A stretch of DNA of 64,000 nt from Sorex araneus. Its lineage: Eukaryota > Chordata > Mammalia > Eulipotyphla > Soricidae. Of the stretch, positions 9,891 through 39,241 are shown in pieces. A model generated the notes under the pieces. The model did no database searches. It saw nothing but the letters and a program-made list of their open reading frames with translations, and had not been told where the DNA came from. Made by a program: the position numbers and the translations under genes. Each line of letters starts with the position of its first letter. The stretch's first letter is position 1. Location: contig NC_073305.1 of NCBI RefSeq assembly GCF_027595985.1, positions 178,329,949 through 178,393,948 of the forward strand. The letters run 5' to 3'.

Positions 9891-10840
9891 AAAATAATAA
9901 AATAAAATTAACATTCTGAATTTAAAAAAAAAAAGTAATGTGGAGTTCATGCCCAATTCAATCAGCCTCATCGATGGCCGAATATGCAGCAGTACTCCTA
10001 CACTATAAAGAAAAACAGGAGTAAGGACTCCGTCACGGGTCGGGAGGGAAACGAGTCCGACACAGGGGAAGGAAGGAGAGCGCGAGGGGGCAGGTCGGTG
10101 TGGGTGGCGCAGTGCCACGGTGTCCCCGCGAGAGACACGGGCAGAGCTGCATGCAGCGCCGCCCACCAGCGCGCCGGCTTCCGGCGCCCCCGCTCTCAGC
10201 GTCCACAGAGGGGGCCGGACCCGCTGCGCCCCGCACGGCCTCCGCTGGCCGCCCCTTCCTGCCGGCGCCCGGTCTCCCCAGTTTTCTGCTTGTAACCCGC
10301 TTGCACACGCACCCCCATCCCTTACAGCTCCTCTCCCGGGCTCCTGGGCGCGGCCAGCCGTCCTGAGAGAGTGGGGTCCAGCCAGCTCGGGGGCCAGCGG
10401 GGCCCAGCCGGCTGTCCAGTTCTAGAGGGGCCCCGCCACCCTCTGCTGGGTCCAGCTCCTCCTGAAACCCGTCTCCCCTCACCGGCAGCACGGCGGCTCT
10501 GTGGCCCAGGAACTCCTGCCCCGTGAGACCTTCTAAGAGCTCCCCGCAGCACCGGGGCCCCTGCAGACCCCCCATCTTCTCCAGTCCGCGCGGCGAACCC
10601 CAGGACGTCCTATGACACCTTAGGCGGGAAACTGGCCGATGGGACAGCAAAGCGGCACCCTGCGCTCTGCAGAGCAGTCAGACAGGCTCCAGCCCACCAG
10701 CCCCTATCACTTTAAAATCTTGGAGGCGACCAGAAGTGACACAGGGACCATGGCGAGGGGTTGGGGCTCTCTGGGGCGGTGGGGGGCGGGAACCACCACC
10801 ATTCAGACCGTGAGCATGAATGCAACAGTCCCCGAGAATG
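9891..10840. other. GC- and CpG-rich noncoding block
   Basis: The stretch 9990-10640 is unusually CpG-rich for an intergenic or intronic region. Its open frames do not match the C-terminus of RMND1. I see no exon. Confidence 0.5.
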
Positions 10841-10861
10841 ACTTTTTTTTTTTTTTTTTTT

Positions 10862-11024
10862 TTGCTTTTCTGGTCACACCGGCAATGCACAGTGGTTCCT
10901 CCTGGCTCTGCACTCAGGAATGACTCCTGGCGGTGCTCGGGGGACCCTATTGGTTGCTGGGGATCGAACCTGGGTCGGCCGCGTGCAAGGCAAACACCCT
11001 ACCCGCTGTATTATCGCTCCAGCC
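10862..11024 (-). repeat. type I SINE, young
   Basis: Preceded by a poly-T of about 20 nt (its A tail) at 10841-10863, with near-consensus body and head. Confidence 0.94.
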
Positions 11025-11049
11025 CCACGACCATAACATTTTTTTTTTT

Positions 11050-11212
11050 CTTTTTGGGTCACACCTGGCAATGCACAGGGGTCATTCCTGGCTCATGCAC
11101 TCAGGAATTACCCCTGGCGGTGCTCAGGGGACCATATGGGATGCTGGAATTCGAACCCGGGTCGGGCACGTGCAAGGCAAACGCCCTACCTGCTGTGCTA
11201 TCGCTCCAGCCC
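11050..11212 (-). repeat. type I SINE, CATG variant, young
   Basis: Complete antisense copy ending 86 bp from RMND1 exon 10. It pairs with the opposite-strand copy at 11505. Confidence 0.95.
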
Positions 11213-11297
11213 CGACCATAACATTTTTGAACAACTTCTCTTCACCCAAATCAGATGAATCACAGGCCACATCCCAGGGGAGGGAGGAGGCACGTAC

Positions 11298-30901
<19,604 letters not shown>

Positions 30902-30956
30902 TGCCACATGGCAGGCTGAAAGGAAAAGAGAATTCAAAGTTAAAAAAGAAAACAGC

Positions 30957-31122
30957 AGGACTGGAGTGAAAGGACAGCGGGGAGGGCGTTTGCCTTGCAT
31001 GCAGCCGACCCGGGTTCGATCCCCCGCATGCCATATGTACCCCGAGCACCGCCAGGAGTAATTTCTGAGTGCAGAGCCAGGAGTAACCCCTGTGCAGCAT
31101 TAGGTGTGACCCAAAGAAGCCC
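30957..31122 (+). repeat. type I SINE
   Basis: Lies about 40 bp upstream (sense) of the exon 2 acceptor. Near consensus. Confidence 0.94.
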
Positions 31123-31167
31123 CCCCAAAAAAATGATTTTAAAAAAGCTTTAAAAATATGCACGGGG

Positions 31168-31328
31168 GGGCCAGAGCGATAGTACAGCAGGTAAGGAACT
31201 TGCCTTGCCCGCAGATGAACCAGGTTTCATCCCTGGCATCCTATAGGGTCTCCCAAGCACCGCCAGGAGAGATTCCTGGGTGCAGAGTCAGGAGGAACCC
31301 CTGAGCACTGCTGAGCGTGGCCCAAAAA
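31168..31328 (+). repeat. type I SINE
   Basis: GGGGGGCCAGAGCGATAGTA to GAGCGTGGCCCAAAAAAG. Confidence 0.93.
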
Positions 31329-31867
31329 AGAAAACAAGAAAACAAAAGTATCCCTCTTCTAGGTCAGAGGCATGTTCCAGTAAAAAAATTAAATAAGTAA
31401 AAGTTGCTAGATGCCTCGTAAGTCTAAGAGAAGAACGAGAGGAGAAAAAATAAAAACAAGTGCAATCAGCCCCTTCTCGGGACTTTAGACAGCCCTTGGC
31501 CTTCCTTCTGGTCATTTCTAGGGCTGACTCGGACCTCAGACAGCAAGCAGACGGGTGGGGCGCCGTCACCAACTTCTTTACTCGTCAAGTCTTTCAAGAA
31601 AACCGGTACTCATCAATGACATCCTTCCAAATGTGCCCCGCCTCATCTACTCAGCCAGCGAGGCCAGTGAGGTCTCCACGAAGGGGACCAGGCCTGGCCA
31701 GCGTGGCCCCACTTCCCACAGGCCTTCGGAACTGTGGGGAACAATTCCAGAGAACCACAGGATGAGCTGCTGAGAAGCACGGGGGGCTGAGTCCGGCACA
31801 AAGGGGCTGGAAAACCTCCCAGAGAGGCTGCAGCTGCCTCCAGAGGGAATGTGTGTCTGGCCGTGTG
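31329..31867. other. RMND1 intron 1, no recognised feature
   Basis: No exon or repeat recognised. Confidence 0.5.
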
Positions 31868-32045
31868 CACGCACACACACACATCACATGCACACACACA
31901 CACACACACACACGCACGCAGGGAGCATACGCACATGCACACATATAAGCACACATGCAGGGTATGTGTGCACACGCACATGCGCACATAACACGCAGGG
32001 CGCGCGCGCACACACACACACGTACACACAGACATACATACACAA
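31868..32045 (+). repeat. (CA)n/(CG)n alternating purine-pyrimidine tract
   Basis: CACACA, CGCACA and CGCGCG units over about 175 bp, with potential to adopt Z-DNA. Confidence 0.93.
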
Positions 32046-32118
32046 CCCACAGAAAGGACAGCCTGAGCACATCTGAAAATAATCCTCCCCCTTATTCATT
32101 GTACAAAGTATAAAGTGA

Positions 32119-32281
32119 GGGGCTGGAGCAATAGCACAGCGGGTAGGGCGTTTGCCTTGCACGTGGCTGACCCAGGTCCGATTCCCAGCATCCCATATGG
32201 TCCCCCGAGCACTGCCAGGAGTAATTCCTGAGTGCAGAGTCTGGAGTAACCCCTGAGCATCACTGGGTGTGACCCAAAAAG
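32119..32281 (+). repeat. type I SINE, young
   Basis: Flanked by GTATAAAGTGA at 32107 and 32289, a clear target-site duplication. Confidence 0.96.
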
Positions 32282-32337
32282 AAAAAAAAGTATAAAGTGA
32301 TCAATAATAATAATTATTTTGTGGGGGTGAGAAGGAG

Positions 32338-32447
32338 GCACACATGCAAGTGATGCTTGGGGCTGATTCCTGGCTCTCTGCTCAGCAATTACTTCTGGTG
32401 GGGCTCAGGGGACCATACGGGTCCCAGGGATGGACCTGAGTCGCCGG
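32338..32447 (-). repeat. type I SINE, 5' truncated
   Basis: AAGTGATGCTTGGGGCTGAT to GGACCTGAGTCGCC; the head is missing. Confidence 0.72.
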
Positions 32448-32886
32448 ACTGTCCAGCCTCAGGAACAGTAACCCCTTTAGGTTCAGGGGCAGGTGTCTGA
32501 GCTTGGACTCTGGACCCGTGGGGGGAGGGAGAGAGGTGACAGGGCGGAAGTGCGTCCTCAGGAACACAGCGGAGGGCCACAGTCAGAGAGGGGACACTGG
32601 GTTCATTATTCTTGGCTTTGTTTGGGGGATGGGCACTGGGAACTGACTGGGGCCTCATTCCCCGGGCTTTGAAGGTGGGGTGTGAGCTGGGTCTCAAAAG
32701 GGCAGGGGGAGGGGTAAGTCAAACACCCAGGCCCGGGACTTTGGACAAACAGGCACAGGTCAGGGCTGGGCACAATCAGCAGCAGATTAGGGGAGCCCCA
32801 AAGTGTCCCTCTCAGCACAGGGTGAGCAGAGCTTTTCTACCTCAAATGGATGCGTAGGAGACACCTTAGGTGACCAGTGGGGGGGG
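32448..32886. other. RMND1 intron 1, no recognised feature
   Basis: No repeat or exon was seen. Confidence 0.5.
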
Positions 32887-32903
32887 GAAGAGAGAGATAC
32901 AGA

Positions 32904-32964
<61 letters not shown>
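32887..32964 (+). repeat. (GA)n microsatellite
   Basis: About 75 bp of GA following a G run. Confidence 0.97.
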
Positions 32965-32966
<2 letters not shown>

Positions 32967-33732
32967 AGGCACGGCCCAGGGAGCCTGCCCCCACCTCTGG
33001 CCACTTCCCGAGGCCACCTGAGCCAGCCTCAGAGATGGGGCACGACCCCTCTCCCTAAAGCTTCAACAGGCGGAGTCCCGAGGCCCCATCCTGGCACCGC
33101 AAGCCCCCCCCCCCACCCCAGGAAGCATCAGGGGAGCAATCCTGGAGCACCACAAAGTGGGCCCCAAAACTTTTTTTTTTAAATAAAAGGAGGGGGCTGC
33201 GATCCCGCTGCACTGCAGTCCAGCTGGCGGCCAAGCACTCGGAACCAGGCCCATCCCTGGACGCGAACCAGCACCTCCGAGACGCTAACGAGAAAGTTGG
33301 GAAACCTGGAGCCACAGACAGAGACTCCTCTGCTCTCTTCTGGCAAGTTCTTACCTCTGAACCCCACTAGAGCTCACCGAAGCTCTCACGGACAGGCCAG
33401 CGGGAGGCGTGCCTTCTCCCCGAGGCAGGGCGGGGGACGGGAGCCCGGGACAGAGGCACAGTGACTCGAGCACTCCGGGCCGGCCGGGGCCAGGACACTG
33501 GCTGGCCGAGACTCTCGGTACCGTGCTGTGTGTGCGGCACGGGGCCAACACGAAAACAGAAAAATAAACCAAAGTTTATGAATCTCGGGTGGAATGCATG
33601 AAATCACGGGGCCAGAATGAAAACTGGGAACAAACAGATGAGAGTCTGGGCGTCTCACTGGTGGGAGTGAAGGCCAACACTCACAGAAAGTTATTCTGGG
33701 TTTGTGAAAAGCAAAAACTCTGAGGGAGTTGG
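32965..33732. other. RMND1 intron 1, GC-rich, no recognised feature
   Basis: A possible SINE remnant sits at about 33055-33180; otherwise nothing recognised. Confidence 0.45.
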
Positions 33733-33896
33733 GGGGCTGGAGCGATAGCACAGCGAGTAGGGCGTTTGCCTTGCACGTGGCTGACCCGGGTTCAATCCCT
33801 AGTATCCCATATGGTCCCCGAGCACCACCAAGAGTAATTCCTGAGTGCATGAGCCAGGAGTAACCCTGAGCATTGCCAGGCGTGACCCAAAAAGAC
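33733..33896 (+). repeat. type I SINE, CATG variant
   Basis: Complete sense copy with TGCATGAGCCAGGAGTAA. Confidence 0.95.
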
Positions 33897-33980
33897 AGAA
33901 AAAAGTCGGGGGGTGGGGCACTTGAATACTGCAAACAAATGGAAAGGTAAAAATTTCCTCGATCTTAAATTATCCTAAAA

Positions 33981-34041
33981 GTGGGGCTGGAGCAGTAAGT
34001 ACAGCGGGGAGAGTGTTTGCCTCGCACCGGCTGACTCATGG
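33981..34041 (+). repeat. type I SINE head, 3' truncated
   Basis: Only the tRNA-like head up to GCTGACTCATGG. Confidence 0.85.
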
Positions 34042-34166
34042 AAAGCACAGTTAGTGCTACAGATCTACATACATATCTCCAAACATTAACTCGTATGACT
34101 TTAATCTTATTTCTCTACCCAAGAGTCTCTAAATTGCAGCTTGGTGTATATTCTTTAAAATAATCA

Positions 34167-34326
34167 GGGGCTGGAGCAATAGTACAGCGTATAGGGCTCT
34201 TGCCTTGCACGTGGCCGACCTGGGTTCAATCCCCGACAGCCCATATGATACCCCGAGCACCATCAGGAGCAATTCCTGAGCACGGGCCAGGAGGAGCCCC
34301 AGAGCACCATTGGGTATGGTCTCCCC
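34167..34326 (+). repeat. type I SINE
   Basis: GGGGCTGGAGCAATAGTACA to ATTGGGTATGGTC. Confidence 0.9.
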
Positions 34327-34375
34327 CAAGCCAATAAATATTCCTAAAAGCTTTTTTTTGGGGGGGGTGTTGGGA

Positions 34376-34519
34376 GTTTCTGGCCACATCTGGTGGTGCT
34401 CAAGGCTTAGTCCTGGCTCTGGGCTCAGGGGAACATAGGCAGCACCAAGAACCCCAGTGGGGTCACCACACATAGGACAAGCGCTGTCACCCCTGCACCC
34501 TCTCTCCCGCTGGCCCCCT
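34376..34519 (-). repeat. type I SINE, old
   Basis: TTTCTGGCCACATCTGGTGG to CTCTCCCGCTGGCCCCC; poorly conserved. Confidence 0.7.
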
Positions 34520-34695
34520 GCCGCTTTACGCAACACCGCTGGCATCAGACTCTGCCCTCCCCATGCCCTTGGCAGAATGGTCTCCCGGATGGCTCGGCGT
34601 CCAGCAGATGGGAGCTGGACCGTCCTCCCTCCGCCATGCACAGGGCAGCCACTGGGCACGTGTGGTGACTGAGCACCTTTTTTTTTTCCTTTTTG

Positions 34696-34872
34696 GCTTT
34701 TGGGTCACACCCGCCAATGCTCAGGGCTTACTCTTGGCTCTCTATTCAGGAATCGCTCCCGGGGGTGCTCAGGGAGGGGATCATATGGGATGCTGGGAAT
34801 CGAACCCGGGTCGGCCACGTGCAAGGCAAATGCCCTACCCACTGTGCTATCGGGGGAGGTACTACCCAGCCC
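34696..34872 (-). repeat. type I SINE with small insertions
   Basis: A poly-T at 34678-34687 precedes it; the head is interrupted by GGGGGAGGTACTAC. Confidence 0.92.
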
Positions 34873-35230
34873 TACTAAGCTCTTTAAAGCTGCACCCGAG
34901 CAGGTTTGCACTAGACCCTCCGCCACTGCGGGCTGCACTCACTCTCCTCGGAGCACCCCTGTCCCAACACCACCGGGACCCTGACCTCACTCCCAGAACC
35001 CAATTCTACCAGCCCTCAGCCCCAGTGGGGCCCACAGTCCAATGATGCGGCCACCTCTGTGCTGTCCCTCCCACCCCCTTCACTGCTCCACACCTCGCTC
35101 CCGGGTCCGGCCTGCCTCCCGGCTCTCTGTCCCAGTGCTCTCTGCCCCACGCTGCTCCCACCTGCACGCGCGCCTGACATAGCCTCCATTGGAGTTAACC
35201 TCACTCGCTTTTCAAATTTAATCTTATTTT

Positions 35231-35349
35231 GGGTTTCTGGGCCTCACCCAGCAGTGCTCAGGGTTTGCTCATGCCACTGTGCTGGGGTCGGGGTAGAGGT
35301 CTCAGGAGATACTAGGGATGGAACCTGGACTGGCCATGTGCACAGCAAA

Positions 35350-35422
<73 letters not shown>
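35231..35422 (-). repeat. type I SINE running into (CT)n
   Basis: The antisense SINE breaks off at GCACAGCAAAGG and continues as a 70-bp (CT)n tract (35352-35422) that appears to have expanded from its CTCTCTC head end. Confidence 0.88.
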
Positions 35423-35424
<2 letters not shown>

Positions 35425-35459
35425 AGGCCGCTCATTTACTTTTATAAAGAAAAATGTTT

Positions 35460-35503
35460 TGGGTTTTGGGTCATACCCAGCAATGCTTAGGGCTTACTCT
35501 CTG
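35460..35503 (-). repeat. type I SINE 3' fragment
   Basis: GGTTTTGGGTCATACCCAGC only. Confidence 0.75.
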
Positions 35504-35819
35504 GTTCGGTTCCCCATTTGCTTTAAAAAAAAAAATTAAAATTAATTTTTTTTGGTTTCACTTTCATATCCTGCCCGTTCAGGAGCAGAGCTTGGTTCAA
35601 AATCTCAACAATCACAGTCCAGTCCCAGTTCTCTCCCCCTCAGCCTCCTCTGGAGATCTTGCCAACTCAGTGGGAGCCAAAACAGACACAGCAGAAGGAG
35701 ACCCGCCCCCTGGGGCTCCTCCTGCCACAGGGTGGTCCCTCTCCCAGGGATTCCAGTCCTGCCTTGGCTCCGGGTCCTCCCTCTGCACTTCAAAGCTCAT
35801 CTCCCTAAGGGGTTAAACC

Positions 35820-36010
35820 CTTCACCAGTGCCCATCCTACCCCACCAATGGTCCTGTCCCCTCCCCCCACCCCCCTCCCCCCTGCCCACTCCTCCCCCCT
35901 TACCCACCCCCGGCAGGCACATTTCCTCTCACTTTCTCGCTCTCCTTTTGGGTGTTGTGGTTTTCAATACGGGCACTAAGTGGCCAACATGTCCGGTCCG
36001 TAGACCTAAA
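35820..36010 (-). repeat. family B element, antisense, old
   Basis: CCACCAATGGTCC, a C-rich tract (complement of the G-rich tract) at 35860-35910 and GGCACTAAGTGGCCAACATG. Confidence 0.7.
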
Positions 36011-36261
36011 CCCTTCTCCCATCCTGCTATCCTGCCATCTAGTTCCCTTCTTCACAGGCATCTTTCGGTTCCCTCTGCTCTAGGCCGCCCTCAGCACCCG
36101 CTTTCCCTCCCATACAGGCCTTGAGGAAAGGACCAGCCCTGTCCAACGCTCCCCAGTCCTCTGCTTCTCCCAACTACCTCACCTGGGTTTTCACTCACCA
36201 ATTCACTGAAACCCACCGCGGCCTCTACTCCCCTAAACTCGACCACCCATCACCTCTTTTT

Positions 36262-36670
36262 ATTTAAATGAACCATCCTGAGATACAGTTACAGACTTAC
36301 AAACTTATGTGATTACATTTCGGTCATACAGTGATCAAGCACCCATCCCTCCACCAGTGCCCATGCTCCACCACCAATGTTCCCAGTATCTCCAGCCACC
36401 CCCCATCTCCCCTCCCCCTCTCTGTGCCAGGCACATGCCCTCTTACTTCCCTTCTCTCCTTTTGGATGTTGTGGTTTGCAACATGGCTACCAAGTGCCCA
36501 TCATGTTCAGTCCATAGTCTACTTTCAGCACACATCTCCCATCCCGAGCGAGCCCTCCAAGCATCATTTACTCAGTGGTCCCTTCTCTATCTCAGCTGCC
36601 TTTTTTCCCCAGCCTGTGAGGCCAGCTTCCAAGCCATGGAGCGAACCTCCTGGCCCTTACCCACCAATCA
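36262..36670 (-). repeat. family B element, antisense, long copy
   Basis: Reads from the 3' end (TTATTTAAATGAACCATC) through CACCCATCCCTCCACCAGTG, a C-rich tract, GTGCCCATCATGTTCAGTCC and GAGCGAGCCCTCCAAGCATC to CTGTGAGGCCAGCTTCCAAG. This is the best copy for defining the family. Confidence 0.8.
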
Positions 36671-37360
36671 TTTTTGAGCCTTCTTGTTCCCTCCTTCGTC
36701 AGCCGCATCTGAGGCCGGGGGACCCGGCGACTCTGCTGGAATCTCTTTCCCTTGGTGTCCAACCACCCTGGCCCTGGGTTCCGACCTCAGGGGCTGTGCC
36801 CTTGGTCTCTTAGGCTTGGTCCCTCTTTCCTCCCAACAAAATTTGGCCCCGATCATGCATTTCCCTTAAATGAAAAGCCAAAGGCCTTAAGTAGCCTCCT
36901 TGGCCCCACGGGCTCTGTCCCTGCCATGTCAAGGCTTCTTATAAACTCTGTCTGTTCTCAGCCGCTTTTCTCTCACCCAGGACTCATGACACTGTGGATT
37001 CTGAACTGCTGGTTGCCAAACTCACTCAGAAAGCTTTCACTGTGGCCAAACTGGTTTACGACCCACAGTTTAAGCAGCAAGGAAGGCCAGGAAGCACCTA
37101 GTCCAGATTGTTCCTTTGTTCTTTTTTGCTTCAGGCATTCTGGCCCCTGGATCTCAGCACTAAGATTCCTTGTGCTCTTTCCCCGGGATCTGTGAGCTTT
37201 ATTCCCTGATCTCCTGCAGACCCCCATTGTGCAAATATCTCCTTTTCTTGTAAGTCACTGCACAACTGCATTTAAAACACAGCCAGCACCCCCTCCCCTT
37301 CCTTCTTCACTCCTGCACTGCATTTCACATCACATTCACGCTGTTGTGCTTCTGTCCTGT
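36671..37360. other. RMND1 intron 1, no recognised feature
   Basis: No repeat or exon recognised. Possible continuation of the family B 5' region at the left edge. Confidence 0.45.
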
Positions 37361-37489
37361 TCTTTGGGTTACACCCAACAGTGCTCAGGGATCACTTCTG
37401 GAGGTGCTGAGGGACCATAGGCAGGAATCAAACTGGGGCCGACAGTGTGCAAGGGAAACTCCTTACCCCCAGTAACATCTCTCTGGCTC
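37361..37489 (-). repeat. type I SINE, diverged
   Basis: TTGGGTTACACCCAACAGTG to AACATCTCTCTGGCT. Confidence 0.85.
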
Positions 37490-37526
37490 TCTTGTGTTCT
37501 TAAGTTATCACTTCCTACATCAGATG

Positions 37527-37668
37527 CCAGGAGAGATAGTACAGCGCTTGTCTTACAAGGGCTGACGTGGGTTTGATCTCTGGCATCCCATATGGTTCCC
37601 TGAGCACTGTTAGGAGTGATCCCTGAGTGCAGAGCCATGAGTAACCCCTGGGCATTCGGACCCTAAAA
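37527..37668 (+). repeat. type I SINE, short
   Basis: AGGAGAGATAGTACAGCG to GGGCATTCGGACCC, with small deletions in the head and tail. Confidence 0.85.
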
Positions 37669-38350
37669 CAAAACAAGCAAACAAAAAACCACACAAGTAA
37701 CAGCCGATTTCTCCCTCATGCCCGACAGTGGCTCTCCGTGCAGGTACAGGTGAAAATCCCTTGAATTTCCCATGGAGGGGTTAACGGACAATAGTAACGG
37801 TAAATCAGTCAACTATCCAGTTAATCAGGGAGAATGCCAGCGTGGAAGAAGGAGGAGAGCAGAAGGCAGGAGCTCTCTTCTGCCGACTGTGAGCACCCGT
37901 GAACTTGCTCAGCACAGACAGATCTTTGTCCCACTGTGTCATCTATGACTGCCACACCTAGCACACGGTGGGTGGCCAACACACCTTTCTTTAAGAGGAA
38001 ATACCAGACAGCTTACTCAGTTCTTGGGGCACTTTTTCTATGCTGAAGAACACGAGAGCAGCAACACCTGCCAGGGCTATCCACAGCAAGACCCCTGCCT
38101 GCTACTGGCCCCCAACTCCCGAAACGCTGGACACTCCCGATCTTAGAGTGTCCCCCTTCTACCTACATCTATGGTAAGCCGAACTCACTAACCAGGCCTG
38201 GTTAAGAAATGCACAGCGGACAGAGGAATGGGGTCATCACGGTGACGTGAACTCGAGCTCCCTCAAAAATACCTTCCTGTCTGGAACTTTTCAGACCTGG
38301 CTGGGCAAGGGGGGGGGGGGCTGAAGCCCCGAGCTCGGGGGCGCCCCACG
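37669..38350. other. upstream part of RMND1 intron 1
   Basis: No repeat recognised; a G run lies at 38309-38319. It grades into the CpG island. Confidence 0.5.
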
Positions 38351-38670
38351 TTATATAGCAACGCAGGAAATGTTCCCGAGCAGCGCTCCGCTCGCCGCGC
38401 CTGCCCCTCTAATGAACCCCTGGGCCCTGTCATCTTTGCAGTCCCTCCCCCCTAGGCACTGGCGCAAACGTTGGGTTAGTGTCCGGGCGTGCAGGGCTCT
38501 GGACTCTCGGCTTAGCCACCACCGGTCCGGTGCAAGTGGCCATGCAACAGCGGTCATGCAACTGGCAGGGGGAGGCCACAGCGGGAGCGGGGAAGGGAAC
38601 CTGGCACGCCCGAGGCACCAGGAGGCCGCGGCGAAGCTCACAAGCCGCTCGGGAAAGGCTGGACACTAAC

Positions 38671-38800
38671 CTCTCAGCCAGAAGAGTTGGAAAGCCTCGG
38701 TCAAGGGCGCAACTGTAAGCGCCCGGGTGCTGCAACGCCGCCGCCGCGGCGCCGAGGAGCAGGAGGAGGAGGCGGGGCCCTCACTGGGGCCACGCCCCCC
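38671..38800 (-). other. RMND1: probable RMND1 noncoding exon 1 (right end approximate)
   Basis: A donor-like GAG/GTTAGT at 38673-38666 follows TTCCAACTCTTCTGGCT in the minus direction. The exon 2 acceptor lies only 14 bp before the ATG, so a separate 5'UTR exon is required. The TSS is not determined. Confidence 0.45.
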
Positions 38801-38828
38801 GGCCCAGCTCCGCCCCCGTGAGCCGCAC

Positions 38829-38840
38829 TGCGCAGGCGCA
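38829..38840. promoter_or_regulatory. NRF1-type palindrome
   Basis: TGCGCAGGCGCA is a full match to the NRF1 consensus. NRF1 drives many nuclear genes for mitochondrial function, which fits RMND1. Confidence 0.75.
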
Positions 38841-38880
38841 GATCCCTCCGGCCGCCCGGGGAGCGTGCCGCCGCCCGGCG

Positions 38881-38904
38881 CACGTGATGGCCCGAGCACG
38901 TGAC
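38881..38904. promoter_or_regulatory. paired CACGTG E-boxes
   Basis: CACGTG at 38881-38886 and 38897-38902 are spaced 16 bp apart, each followed by A(T/C), as bound by USF/TFE/MYC-type bHLH factors. Confidence 0.6.
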
Positions 38905-39200
38905 CCGCGCCGCCGGGACCTTTTCCGCTCCCAGGAGGTCGGGGGGACCTCCCGGTCCCAGCTTTGCTTCCGCCTTCCGCCGGCTTCCTTATTCCGCCTC
39001 TCGGCGCCCGCCGCGGCCCCCACCTTTGTCCCCGGAAGATCTCGGCGTCCTCGAGCCGGCCATTGTTGGTTGTCTCCGGGGGTGGGCCCCTAATAAAGTT
39101 CGCGTGTTCAAACTTTTTTTTTTTTTTGCCGCCCGCGCTCCGCCCCCCGCCCCGAGAGGCTGGTGCCGCCCGAGCGTTGGCGCCGGCGGGGCGCGGGGCC

Positions 39201-39241
39201 ATGGCGGTCACTCCGGAGTCTCTCTCGGGCCAGGACGTCGG
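39201..39241 (+). CDS. ARMT1: ARMT1 coding exon 1
   Basis: MAVTPESLSGQDV plus two bases of Gly; donor GG/GTGCGT. The start ATG sits in a good context (GGGGCCATGG). Confidence 0.95.

Noticed and set aside
9990-10640. Candidate terminal exons of RMND1 or an unknown CpG-island gene
   Set aside because: No reading frame matches the RMND1 C-terminus, and no convincing start plus donor was found.
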